Shown piece after piece: positions 16,657 through 23,877 of a stretch of 23,877 nt of DNA; position 1 is the first letter of the stretch; every line of letters begins with the position of its first letter. A program made the translations under genes and the position numbers. Below the pieces are notes generated by a model, which searched no databases, was not told the origin of the DNA, and saw nothing but the letters and a program-made list of their open reading frames with translations. The DNA is taken from NCBI GenBank assembly GCA_964591605.1, contig CAZQEN010000081.1, forward strand, positions 1-23,877, in the 5' to 3' direction. This stretch comes from CAYLLT01 sp964591605. Lineage in GTDB: Bacteria > Planctomycetota > Phycisphaerae > UBA1845 > PWPN01.

Positions 16657-17123
16657 ACGGCGGCTGCCTGCTCCCTGGCCACGCTTTGTCCGCCCGTCAT
16701 CGACTGTCCGCGGAGGGCCTCATCGCCCATCCAGCCTCCCGACGTGTTACCGGGCGGGCACACTGGACCTGATCGGGCCCCCAGGGTGCGTCGATGCAGA
16801 CGCCGCGGGTTTGCCGCGTCAGGCACTGTGTCGCCCTCGCGTTCGTGAAAGATGGCGGCTCCGCGAGCCGACCGGCGGCAGAGCGCTCGCGCTGAAAGGA
16901 TCGGCTGGCCAGCCGGTGTCGGTGCCCAGGTAAACCGGCTTGCCGTCGTGCCTGAAGTACCACTGCCCGCTCCCCGTGTGGAGCATCGGCACCTTGGATT
17001 TCTGGCGGGGCATGTGTACACTCTTGTCGTACGGGAACCACCTGTCGGGCTCGGCCGGGTAGACCGCTCCGGCTCAGCCAGGGGATCGCGGCAACAGGTG
17101 GACGAAAAGCGCAGTAAGCCCTC
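16657..17123. other. Degraded right end of the island
   Basis: A 467-base stretch whose only recognisable content is the integrase-like remnant on the minus strand (16819-17013). I saw no terminator after the GH43-like gene and no clear promoter immediately before the tRNA. Confidence 0.5.
16819..17013 (-). pseudogene. Truncated N-terminus of a tyrosine-type integrase
   Basis: A 64-residue frame from an ATG at 17013. Its first ~40 residues (PRQKSKVP at 2-9, then GSGQWYFRHDGKPVYLGTD) resemble the short N-terminal segment of planctomycete-type site-specific integrases, where a basic P-rich start is followed by SGQ-x-V-x2-xG-x2-YLG. The similarity ends after YLGTDTGWP and the frame soon stops, so the core-binding and catalytic domains (R...HxxR...Y) are missing. 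It lies 110 bases from tRNA-Ser and reads away from it, the usual place and direction for an integrase at a tRNA junction. The family call is from memory of the pattern and needs a search; a chance frame is possible. Confidence 0.5.
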
Positions 17124-17210
17124 GGAGAGGTGTCGGAGCGGCTGATCGAGCTGGTTTCGAAAACCAGTGTGCGGGTAACCGTACCGTGGGTTCGAATCCC
17201 ACCCTCTCCG
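17124..17210 (+). tRNA. tRNA-Ser(CGA)
   Basis: An 87-base cloverleaf: acceptor stem GGAGAGG/CCTCTCC with discriminator G at 17210, a D arm, anticodon stem CTGGT/ACCAG around TTCGAAA with anticodon CGA at 17158-17160 (reads UCG), a long class II variable arm typical of serine tRNAs, and T arm GTGGG-TTCGAAT-CCCAC. The 3' CCA is not encoded. Its first 39 bases recur at 2228-2266. Confidence 0.95.
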
Positions 17211-17231
17211 TTCTATTCAGTTCTTTACATG

Positions 17232-17252
17232 GAAGCCCCGTTTGCGGGCTTC
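17232..17252 (+). terminator. Hairpin downstream of tRNA-Ser
   Basis: GAAGCCC (17232-17238) and GGGCTTC (17246-17252) form a perfect 7-base-pair stem about 20 bases after the tRNA, followed by TCCC. It probably ends the tRNA transcript, though a strong T run is missing. Confidence 0.5.
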
Positions 17253-17428
17253 TCCCAGTCCGCTTCGGCAACTGCCGGTTGGGCATGTGCCGGGCGGGTC
17301 CGTTGTGGCCGACTGAGATGACTGCCTCGCCGCGGTGCTGACCCGCTCTTACATGCTCAAGACCGTCTGCTGCTGCCTGAACGGACCGCTTTCGTGAAGG
17401 GCAGCGTCCGCGTGCACGGGGCGCGGGC

Positions 17429-19549
17429 TTACGGGCCGGTGTGGCAGCGCTGGAACGCGCCGAAGTCGTCCATGTCCACGTCGCCGTCGGCGTCGAAGTC
17501 GGCGGGGATGCGGCCGCCGGGATCGTGTTGGAGTGTGCAGCCCGACGGCAGGCGGGCGGGGTCGTAGGGTACGGCCGAGCCGGTGGCACACCGGGCGAAG
17601 ATGTGGGCATCGAAGGCGTCCACCCGGCCGTCGCGGTTGAAATCGGCGGGAGGGCCGATGGGCCATCGTCGGGCGGTGCCGTCGTAACTTCCCGTCAGGA
17701 TCTCCCCTCCCGCCGGCGAAAAGGCGACGGATGTCACCGCCGAGGTGTGCCCGGCGAACTGTCGCAGTTCGACGCCGGTATGGGCGTCCCAGAGTCTGAC
17801 TGTCCAGTCGTTGCCTCCCGTGAGAACGCGAGACCCGTCCGGCGAGAAAGCGACAGATGACACTCCCTTCGTGTGACCCGCGAACGTTCTCTCGACGATG
17901 CCCGAGTCGGCATTCCACAGCCTGGCGGTCCAGTCGCTGCACGCGGTGAGGACGCGGGTTGCGTCGGGCGAGAAAACGGCGTCGTACACGTAGTCAGCGT
18001 GCGTGAAGGTTCGCAGGAGCGCTCCCGTAGCGGCGTTCCAGACTCTGGCGGTCTTGTCCACGCTTCCGGTCAGGACCTTTGTCCCATCCGGCGAGAATGC
18101 GACGCTGACCACGTACCAGGTGTGCCCAACGAACGTCTGCAGCTCCCCTCCGCTGTGGGCGTCCCAGAGTTTGGCGTTGCTGCGGCCGAAATACTCGCCG
18201 TTTCCGGTCGCGATCCTGGTCCCGTCGACCGAGAAGGCGACGCAGCCCACACCGTTGGGATGCGAGAAGGTTCGCAGGAGCTGACCGCTGTCCAGGTTCC
18301 AGAGCCGGGCCGCTCCATCGAGCGCACCCGTCAGCACAGTCGGTTCGGCTGGAGAAAAGGCCACGCCGGTCACGCCGGCCGCATGCCCGCTGAACGTACG
18401 CAGGAGCTGTCCGGAGTCGGAGTCCCAGAGCCTGGCGGTATGGCCGTTGCTGTTCGTGAGCACCTGGCTCCCATCAGGCGAGAAGACAGCAGAACCTTCC
18501 ACGGTGCCGCTGAAGGTACGCAGGCCATCGCCGGTACGGGCATCCCAGAGCTTGATGCTCTCGGCGTTGGCCGTGAGAACCGTTGTCCCGTCGGGTGCGA
18601 CAGCCACGCAGGTTTCGCTCGATATGCTTCCCGTGAAGCTCCGCAGTTCCACCCCGGTCTGGGCATCCCAGAGTCTGGCGATGTTGCCGCTCGGGTAGCC
18701 GTCCGTTCCGGTCAGGATCTGCGTTCCGTCCGGTGAAAAAGCGACCGAATGCACGATGCCCCCGGGGGTGAGCGTATGGAGGAGCGCCCCATCGCTGACC
18801 GCCCAGACCCTCGCGGTGAAGTCGACCGGGCCGCCTTCGGAGAGGTATTCGCCAGCCCCGGTCAGAATCTTCGTCCCACCGGGCGAGAAGGCGACGGAGC
18901 GGATCAGGTTCGTGTGCCCGCTGAAGGTTCGCAGCGCCTGCCCGTGAGAGGCATCCCAGAGAATCGCGGTGTGGTCGAGGCTTCCCGTCAGGACCATCGT
19001 CCCATCGGGCGAGAAGGCGACAGATGTGACAGCGTCCTGGTGGCCGATGAAGGTCTGCAGGACTGCGGCCGAGGCCGCGTCCCAGAGCCGGGCGGTGTGG
19101 TCTGCGCTTCCGGTCAGAACCTTTGACCCGTCCGGGGCACACGCGACAGAGAGCACTTCCAGGGAGTGTCCGGCGAAGATCCGCTGCTGCACGGCGGTGA
19201 TCGCATCCCAGAGCCGGGCGGTGCCGTCATTGCTCCCGGTCAGCACCCGCGCCGCGTCGGGTGAGAAAGCCACGGACTTGACGGTGTCGCTGTGGCCGAT
19301 GAACGTCAACAGGAGTTGGCCAGTGGCGGCGTCGAAGAGCTGGGCGTTTCCGGCCCCGCCGATCAGAATCGCGGCCCCATCAGGAGAAAACGCCGCGCTG
19401 GTGACGTTGCCCGACCCATAGACCTGCAGCGGTTGAGCAATGGTCTGCCCGGCACGGACGGGCACGCAGACCGCCAGCCCCGCCGTCAGGATGATTGCCG
19501 CAATCCCGAATCTCGGGCCACACGCACGGTGGAAACGCAAGATGGACAT
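17429..19549 (-). CDS. Secreted 14-repeat WD40 protein with dockerin-like EF-hand tail
   Basis: A 706-residue exported protein. A signal peptide (about 1-34, ending VPVRAG) is followed by 14 consecutive WD40 repeats of ~42 residues (about 40-630), most with the pattern GH...V.SVAFSPDG..VLTGS.D.TARLWD...G..LRTF. Fourteen repeats would fit two seven-bladed propellers. The C-terminus (about 635-705) has two calcium-loop repeats, DFNRDGRVDAFDAHIF and DFDADGDVDMDDFGAF, then QRCHTGP, closely like the tail of the LamG protein at 3884-6937. WD40 propellers are protein- or ligand-binding scaffolds; no enzyme domain is present. The ATG at 19549 has CAGGGGG eight bases upstream and starts directly at the signal peptide; the frame is open for 56 more codons upstream but that part is not signal-like. 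It stands alone on its strand. Confidence 0.88.
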   Translation of the reverse strand: MSILRFHRACGPRFGIAAIILTAGLAVCVPVRAGQTIAQPLQVYGSGNVTSAAFSPDGAAILIGGAGNAQLFDAATGQLLLTFIGHSDTVKSVAFSPDAARVLTGSNDGTARLWDAITAVQQRIFAGHSLEVLSVACAPDGSKVLTGSADHTARLWDAASAAVLQTFIGHQDAVTSVAFSPDGTMVLTGSLDHTAILWDASHGQALRTFSGHTNLIRSVAFSPGGTKILTGAGEYLSEGGPVDFTARVWAVSDGALLHTLTPGGIVHSVAFSPDGTQILTGTDGYPSGNIARLWDAQTGVELRSFTGSISSETCVAVAPDGTTVLTANAESIKLWDARTGDGLRTFSGTVEGSAVFSPDGSQVLTNSNGHTARLWDSDSGQLLRTFSGHAAGVTGVAFSPAEPTVLTGALDGAARLWNLDSGQLLRTFSHPNGVGCVAFSVDGTRIATGNGEYFGRSNAKLWDAHSGGELQTFVGHTWYVVSVAFSPDGTKVLTGSVDKTARVWNAATGALLRTFTHADYVYDAVFSPDATRVLTACSDWTARLWNADSGIVERTFAGHTKGVSSVAFSPDGSRVLTGGNDWTVRLWDAHTGVELRQFAGHTSAVTSVAFSPAGGEILTGSYDGTARRWPIGPPADFNRDGRVDAFDAHIFARCATGSAVPYDPARLPSGCTLQHDPGGRIPADFDADGDVDMDDFGAFQRCHTGP

Positions 19550-20026
19550 AGTGACCCCCTGAAAACCAGTATGCACCTGAAACAGCCCCGCCCAGGGGGA
19601 AGGCGGGTCGTCGTTCTCGATCGAATGCCTCCATGATGCGCGCTGGCGCCGGACAACGCAAGTCGGGAGGGGCTCCTGGGTATCTGGTGGTGCGCGACCC
19701 TTGGGGCGGGGCGGCATGGGCCCGGCGTCTGGAGCGGGACCGCCGCCAGGCGCGCCGGGCGGCGGCCGGTGTTCGAGCAGGTATACACACCTGACCGTGA
19801 CCGGATGTCACGGAACCAGAGGGTCTTCCCGTTGGGGGATGATGGTGCTATACTGCTCGAGCGATCCGTCCTGACGGACCCCCCGGGGCCCGAAGGTGAC
19901 GGATCCGACGACCCGCGATCCCGCGACTCGCGGAGGGCGCTCGAGACGACAACGCGAGAGGCGGCCCGGAGGCGCGGTGGAGAGACGGACAGCAGTGGAC
20001 GAACACATCGAAGATCGGAGGTCCAG
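19550..20026. other. Divergent intergenic region between the WD40 and nitroreductase genes
   Basis: About 477 bases with no gene. It holds a probable plus-strand promoter at 19826-19854 and a short imperfect dyad around CAGGTATACACACCTG (near 19779-19794). Nothing else was recognised. Confidence 0.5.
19826..19854 (+). promoter_or_regulatory. Probable extended -10 promoter for the nitroreductase gene
   Basis: TGC-TATACT, an extended -10 with the box at 19849-19854, is preceded after 17 bases by a weak -35 TTCCCG (19826-19831). The leader would be about 165 bases. Confidence 0.4.
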
Positions 20027-20749
20027 ATGAATCGCAGAAGCTTCCTCAAGGCAGTGCCAGCCTGCGCGGTGCTGGCGACGGGAGCGCGTGGTTTCGCACA
20101 GGAAGGCGGGAAATCGTCGGGAGACAACCGGGGGCTCCAACCCCTCGCGCTGCCCCCGCCTGAACGGGACGGCGGAAAGTCGGTGCTGGCGGCGCTCTGG
20201 GAAAGAAAGACCATCCGCAGCATCAGCAATCAGAAGCTCTCCCCGCAGATGCTGTCGAATCTGCTCTGGGCGGCGTGGGGAGTGAACCGCGAGAAGGGAC
20301 CGTCTGGACGCGTGGGACGGACCGCCGCCTCCGCGCACAACGCACAGGAAATCGACCTGTACGTGGTCCTGCCGGAAGGGGTTTATCTGTACGACGCAGT
20401 GCCCCACCGCCTGCTGCCGGTGGCTGCGGGGGATCACCGAGGAACGCTTGGGAGTCGTGGTCGTGGGGACGCCGCACTCACAGCCCCGGTGAGCCTTGTT
20501 TTCGTCGCGGATGTCGCCCGCTACACGCAGGGAGCACCTCAGGGAGGGGGTCTTCGGGACCCGGAAATGCAGAAGTTCTGCTACCACGTGGCCACGGGGC
20601 TGATTGCTGGAAACATCCACTTATTTGCCGCTTCGCAGGGTCTGGCCGCCTGGTTCCACGGCTGTAACAAAACCGATCTGGCCGCGGAGTTGAAACTGCG
20701 GCCTGAACAGCGTGTAATCTATGCCCAGACGGTGGGTTATCCTGCGTAG
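20027..20749 (+). CDS. Tat-exported SagB-type nitroreductase-family protein
   Basis: A 240-residue FMN-dependent nitroreductase-fold protein. The N-terminus is a twin-arginine signal (MNRRSFLKAVPACAVLATGARG), so a cofactor-loaded enzyme is probably exported. The domain begins with LWERKTIRSISNQKLSPQ and LSNLLWAAWGVNR, the usual flavin-contacting R-S/T-x-R-x3 region, continues through GRTAASAHNAQEIDLYVV and PEGVYLYD, and ends with a membrane-like helix (ATGLIAGNIHLFAASQGL) and AQTVGYPA. SagB homologues oxidise azoline rings in peptide toxins, but no cyclodehydratase or precursor gene is near, so this is more likely a stand-alone oxidoreductase of unknown substrate. The ATG at 20027 has CGGAGG upstream. 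The 64-residue gene follows 42 bases later. Confidence 0.82.
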   Translation: MNRRSFLKAVPACAVLATGARGFAQEGGKSSGDNRGLQPLALPPPERDGGKSVLAALWERKTIRSISNQKLSPQMLSNLLWAAWGVNREKGPSGRVGRTAASAHNAQEIDLYVVLPEGVYLYDAVPHRLLPVAAGDHRGTLGSRGRGDAALTAPVSLVFVADVARYTQGAPQGGGLRDPEMQKFCYHVATGLIAGNIHLFAASQGLAAWFHGCNKTDLAAELKLRPEQRVIYAQTVGYPA

Positions 20750-20791
20750 ATCAGGGTGTCCGCCACAGTTCCAGACAGGAGAAAACAGATC

Positions 20792-20986
20792 ATGGAGAAA
20801 CCGAAACGATCGTATTATCTGCCAGGCAAGCTGGTGGACGCGTTTGACAAGGACGCGACCAAAGGCGGCTTTGTGCGGGAGAAGGCCGTTGCCGCCGCCA
20901 TGCTCCAGTTCCTTGACAGCAGCCCGAACGAGCGGGCCAAGCTGTTCGAGCGGCTGGACAACTTCGTGTCCGGCAAGAGGAAGTAA
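20792..20986 (+). CDS. Small 64-residue protein, ribbon-helix-helix-like, function unknown
   Basis: A short basic protein with a good AGGAGAAAA ribosome binding site and ATG at 20792. The beginning (KRSYYLPGKLVDAFDK) could form the beta strand and first helix of a ribbon-helix-helix DNA-binding fold, followed by an alanine-rich helix (VREKAVAAAMLQFL) and an amphipathic tail (NERAKLFERLDNFVSGKRK). The family is not recognised with confidence. It lies 42 bases after the nitroreductase and may be co-transcribed with it. Confidence 0.7.
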   Translation: MEKPKRSYYLPGKLVDAFDKDATKGGFVREKAVAAAMLQFLDSSPNERAKLFERLDNFVSGKRK

Positions 20987-21146
20987 CCTCGATCGGCGCC
21001 AGGATCACGTCGGATCGCCACAACGCCGGCGAGTGGAATGCTGCGTAACGGCTCCCGGCCGTCGGTGAGCATGTGCCGTCAGGTCTGCAGGTCTGTTTGC
21101 GCCCGCTCCCGGGCCAGCGGATCGCATGGACGGCTCACGCATTTCT

Positions 21147-21356
21147 TTACGCTTCGATCTTGAAGCCGATCTTGAGGGTAACCTGCCACTCCGCGACTTT
21201 GCCGTCCTTGATCGCGCCCCGCGTTTCGACCACCTCGAACCAGGACATGTTCCGAACCGTCTTGACCGCCTGGGCGATGGCGGTCTGGACGGCATCCTCG
21301 ATGGAGGTCTTGGACGTGCCTGTGAGTTCGATGTGCTTGTAGACTTTGCCTTCCAT
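21147..21356 (-). CDS. Dodecin, flavin-binding dodecamer
   Basis: A 69-residue protein matching the dodecin family in length and pattern: VYKHIELTGTSKTSIEDAVQ, AIAQAVKTVRNMSWFEV with the flavin-stacking Trp, ETRGAIKDGKVAEWQVTLKIGF at the end. Dodecins form hollow 12-mers that store or buffer FMN or riboflavin in the cytoplasm. The ATG at 21356 has AAGGAG upstream. The flavin link to the nitroreductase nearby is suggestive only, since they are on opposite strands. Confidence 0.93.
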   Translation of the reverse strand: MEGKVYKHIELTGTSKTSIEDAVQTAIAQAVKTVRNMSWFEVVETRGAIKDGKVAEWQVTLKIGFKIEA

Positions 21357-21532
21357 GTTGACTCCTTCACGAGAGCGCTGCGGCAACACGCCGCCGGACA
21401 CATGATGCGACGGCATGGCCGCAAGTATACCCGTTGTCCGGGCCGGCAGAAGACTCCAGGTCCGCGATTGGCCAGCTGAACTCAGCGGCGGCGGGCAAAT
21501 GAGACTGGTGCCGCGCTGCAGGGGGTCGCGCA

Positions 21533-23071
21533 TCAGATCCGAACCGATGCGAGCAGGTTTTCATGGCCCGGGCGCACGTCACCCAGCCGGCGCGCCGCCT
21601 GCAGACGGCCGGCGCCGAGCAGAGCCGGCGGCCGGGCCCGGTAGATCGCGGCGCTGCGCGGCGGGAGCATGAGCTGAAAACCGCCATCGGTGATCGCCGC
21701 CCTCTGTCCAGGCCCCACGATGCTGCTGAACTCGAGGCCGTCGATCAGCCGGTTGCGCATCAGCATGGGGATGCCGGGGTTGCTCTGCACCGGGACGCGG
21801 AGATTTACCTCGGAGGGTGAATTGTTGAGCCCGACGATCACGACGTCGTCCAGCGAGAATCGGACGAACGCGAGCAACGACGGTGTGACGTAGAGCACGG
21901 CCTGCATTCCCCAGCACAGGGCGGGGCTGCGGCGGCGCAGGGCGATCAGGCCGCGGGTGAAGGCGAGCATATTGCGGGCTCGCACGGCCTCGCCGGAGGC
22001 GGCCTGGGGGTCGAGCCAGTCCCAGCGCATGTCGCGGCGGTTGTCGGGGTCGTGGCCGCCGGGCATGGCCAGCTCGTCGCCGTAGTAGAGCTGCGGGATG
22101 CCGCGCGTGGTCATAAGGAACACGAGCGCCATCTTCATGCGGCAAATGCCGTCCTCCGGATCCGCGCTGCCCCGGGCGGCCTCGAAAAACCGGGGGGCAT
22201 CGTGGTTGCCGATGAAGGTGATCAACTGGTAGGCGTTGCGGTAGTGCCTGTCGAGATCGAGGATGCCCCGCGGCTCGTCATCCGAGAGCCGCGGCCGGAC
22301 GATGCGGCCGAACGCGTGGTCGTCGATGAATACGTCGCGGATCGCGTGATACAGCGGGAAGTCGAACATGCTGTGAAAGCCGTGCAGGTTCTGGAACGGG
22401 GCCACACAGTGAGGGTTGCCGTCCCAGAATTCGCCGACGACGGTCGTATCGGGGAACAGGCCCTGCGAATAGAGCTTGAAGTACTGCCAGAACCGCGACT
22501 CGATGTGGCGCGCCGCGTCGATGCGCACGGCGTCCACCCCCGTTTCGCCGATCCAGTCGAGAACATTCAGGAGGAAGTAGACGTTCACGTCCATGTGGTC
22601 GTGGTTCAGGTTCGGCAGGCCCTTGAACCACTCCTTTTCGACCGTCCGGCCGTTCCAGTCGAGCCAGTCGGGGCGTTCCTGCACCCACGGATGCCCCTGG
22701 CCGGTGTGGCTGACCACAATGTCGAGCATGACCTTCAGCCCGTGTTCGTGAGCGATCTCGACGAAACGCCGGATCGTCCCGCGTCCGCCGGCTTCCCCCA
22801 GCTCCCGGCTGCAGAGGTGAGGATCGACGCTCTCGAAATCGAGCGGGTGATAGCCGTGATAGCTGTCCGGCGGGTTCAGGTAGACGGGGGTGATCCACAG
22901 CGCGGTGACGCCCAGTTCCTTCAGGTAGGGCATCCGCTGCACGATGCCCAGCAGGTCTCCACCGTGCCGCCGCATCGGATCAGCCGGATCAAAGGACGAG
23001 TTGTTGGTCGGATCGCCGTCGGCGAAACGGTCGGTCACGATCATGTAGACGACATCATCGAGTGTAAGCAT
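21533..23071 (-). CDS. GH13 alpha-amylase-family glycosidase, cytoplasmic
   Basis: A 512-residue (beta/alpha)8 alpha-glucan enzyme. The start VVYMIVTDRFADGDPTNN resembles cyclomaltodextrinase and alpha-amylase N-termini. The conserved regions are present: region I DIVVSHTG (residues 117-124, with Ser where Asn is usual before His), region II GVDAVRIDAARH with nucleophile Asp185, region III VVGEFWDG with acid/base Glu214, and region IV FIGNHDAPRF (His290, Asp291). A C-terminal beta domain includes FVRFSLDDVVIVGLNNS. No signal peptide is seen from the ATG at 23071, so it probably acts on internal glycogen or imported maltodextrin. It starts 8 bases after the phosphoketolase stop on the same strand, a likely operon joining glucan breakdown to the phosphoketolase path. 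Confidence 0.9.
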   Translation of the reverse strand: MLTLDDVVYMIVTDRFADGDPTNNSSFDPADPMRRHGGDLLGIVQRMPYLKELGVTALWITPVYLNPPDSYHGYHPLDFESVDPHLCSRELGEAGGRGTIRRFVEIAHEHGLKVMLDIVVSHTGQGHPWVQERPDWLDWNGRTVEKEWFKGLPNLNHDHMDVNVYFLLNVLDWIGETGVDAVRIDAARHIESRFWQYFKLYSQGLFPDTTVVGEFWDGNPHCVAPFQNLHGFHSMFDFPLYHAIRDVFIDDHAFGRIVRPRLSDDEPRGILDLDRHYRNAYQLITFIGNHDAPRFFEAARGSADPEDGICRMKMALVFLMTTRGIPQLYYGDELAMPGGHDPDNRRDMRWDWLDPQAASGEAVRARNMLAFTRGLIALRRRSPALCWGMQAVLYVTPSLLAFVRFSLDDVVIVGLNNSPSEVNLRVPVQSNPGIPMLMRNRLIDGLEFSSIVGPGQRAAITDGGFQLMLPPRSAAIYRARPPALLGAGRLQAARRLGDVRPGHENLLASVRI

Positions 23072-23079
23072 GCGAGCAC

Positions 23080-23877
23080 CTACAGATTGTCGCCTTCGGT
23101 GGAGGTGGCGCGTCTGCCGGCCGGCTCTTTGAGCCCCCACTTCCAGCCGCTGATGGCTGGCATGTCATCACCATGCCGACTGATGTATTCCTTGTGCTCG
23201 ATCAGTTTTTCGTCGATCGCCTGCTTGAAGTACGCGGCCCGGGCGCCGAGTTGCGGGAGCCGGTCGATCACGTCTTCGACCAGGTGGAACCGGTCCAGGT
23301 CGTTGAGTACCACCATGTCAAAGGGCGTGGTCGTCGTGCCCTCTTCCTTGTAGCCGCGGACGTGCAGGTTCCGGTGGTTCGTCCGCCGGTATGTGAGCCG
23401 GTGGATGAGCCAAGGGTAGCCGTGGAACGCGAAGATGATCGGTTTGTCTTTAGTGAATAGGGCGTCAAAGTCACGGTCGGGCAGGCCGTGCGGATGCTCG
23501 CCCGGCGGTTGGAGCTTCATCAAGTTCACGACGTTGACCACGCGGACCCTCACCTCGGGCAGGTGTTTGCGGATCAGTTCGACGGCGGCCAGCGTCTCGA
23601 GCGTGGGCACGTCGCCGCAGCAGGCCATGACCACGTCCGGCTCGCCGCCCCGGTCGTTGCTGGCCCATTCCCAGATGCCGATGCCCTGGGCGCAGTGCTT
23701 GACGGCCTGATCCATGGTGAGCCACTGCGGCGCGGGCTGCTTGCCGGCAATGACCACGTTGACGTAGTTGCGGCTGCGCAGGCAGTGATCGGTGACCGAC
23801 AGGAGGCAGTTCGCATCGGGCGGCAGATACACGCGGATGACGCCAGCCTTCTTGTTGACGACGTGGTCGATGAAACC
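23080..23877 (-). CDS. Xylulose-5-phosphate/fructose-6-phosphate phosphoketolase, C-terminal 265 residues (runs off right edge)
   Basis: Thiamine-diphosphate enzyme that splits xylulose 5-phosphate or fructose 6-phosphate to acetyl phosphate plus a C3 or C4 sugar phosphate. The frame is open from the last base of the window to the TGA at 23080 and begins GFIDHVVNKKAGVIRVYLPPD. Family landmarks: LPPDANCLLSVTDHCLRSRNYVNVVIAGKQP, GIGIWEWASN, DVVMACCGDVPTLE, FAFHGYPWLIHRLTYRRTNH, and GTTTTPFDMVVLNDLDRFHL. The full enzyme is about 790-800 residues, so two thirds, including the thiamine-diphosphate-binding core, lie outside. It probably heads an operon with the GH13 gene. Confidence 0.95.
   Translation of the reverse strand, partial: GFIDHVVNKKAGVIRVYLPPDANCLLSVTDHCLRSRNYVNVVIAGKQPAPQWLTMDQAVKHCAQGIGIWEWASNDRGGEPDVVMACCGDVPTLETLAAVELIRKHLPEVRVRVVNVVNLMKLQPPGEHPHGLPDRDFDALFTKDKPIIFAFHGYPWLIHRLTYRRTNHRNLHVRGYKEEGTTTTPFDMVVLNDLDRFHLVEDVIDRLPQLGARAAYFKQAIDEKLIEHKEYISRHGDDMPAISGWKWGLKEPAGRRATSTEGDNL

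Larger units (their letters stand above)
2228..17162. mobile_element. Putative degraded genomic island bounded by tRNA-Ser half repeats
   Basis: The block is delimited by the partial tRNA-Ser copy (2228-2266) and the same 39 bases at the start of the intact tRNA-Ser gene (17124-17162), both on the plus strand, about 14.9 kb apart. The truncated integrase-like reading frame at 16819-17013 lies just inside the right boundary, where an element's integrase usually sits. Cargo is one carbohydrate-related gene set: regulator, surface LamG proteins, prepilin-like proteins and glycan-active enzymes. The element would have supplied a new 5' half and promoter region to the tRNA, the reverse of the commoner case in which the 3' half is regenerated. 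No complete integrase, relaxase or phage gene is visible, so it is probably immobile. A local duplication of part of the tRNA is the alternative. Confidence 0.5.

Noticed and set aside
17130..17321. A short open frame reading through tRNA-Ser
   Set aside because: The DNA folds as a complete tRNA, and the peptide is only its chance translation.
17429..19549. Regular ~126-base repeats considered as a CRISPR or tandem DNA repeat
   Set aside because: They are codon-level WD40 repeats with varied sequence, not identical repeats with spacers.
20027..20749. A thiazole/oxazole-modified peptide (bacteriocin) cluster
   Set aside because: Only the SagB-like member is present; no cyclodehydratase, YcaO protein, precursor or exporter is nearby.
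22052..23353. A 433-residue plus-strand open frame
   Set aside because: It is antisense to the GH13 and phosphoketolase genes.

Overview
The window looks like a GC-rich bacterial chromosome segment from the Planctomycetota, most likely a Phycisphaerae-type lineage. This is inferred from gene content: H-X9-DG prepilin-like proteins, a PEP-CTERM LamG protein, and secreted proteins ending in a dockerin-like EF-hand tail with a D-x-D-x-D-x-D-V-D-M-D-D-F-G pattern followed by F-Q-R-C. No rRNA is present, so the taxonomic call is provisional.

Left flank (1-2227): the N-terminal 279 residues of RecA run off the left edge on the minus strand. A secreted alpha/beta hydrolase, also on the minus strand, lies behind it.

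Central block (2228-17162): this stretch looks like an old integrated island. A 39-base copy of the 5' half of tRNA-Ser(CGA) sits at 2228-2266. The intact tRNA-Ser gene is at 17124-17210 in the same orientation. Just inside the right end, at 16819-17013 on the minus strand, is what looks like the truncated N-terminus of a tyrosine integrase. Between them lie a Tat-exported metallophosphoesterase, a 1017-residue multi-LamG protein, a XylR/AraC-type sugar-responsive regulator, two H-X9-DG pseudopilin-like proteins, a PEP-CTERM LamG protein, and three secreted glycan-active proteins (an alpha/alpha-barrel protein with a malectin-like tail, a GH5-like enzyme, and a GH43-like five-bladed propeller). 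I read this as a planctomycete counterpart of a polysaccharide utilisation locus: the regulator senses a sugar and the exported proteins bind and cut the polymer. The regulator gene is split by a 10-N assembly gap that is probably an artefact, because the 7 bases on each side are identical and merging them restores a complete reading frame.

Right flank (17211-23877): a secreted protein of 14 WD40 repeats with the same dockerin-like tail as the island LamG protein (minus); a Tat-exported SagB-type nitroreductase and a 64-residue small protein (plus); a dodecin (minus); then, reading leftward from the right edge, the C-terminal third of a phosphoketolase followed 8 bases later by a cytoplasmic GH13 enzyme, probably one operon.

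No CRISPR array, rRNA or intact insertion sequence was seen.
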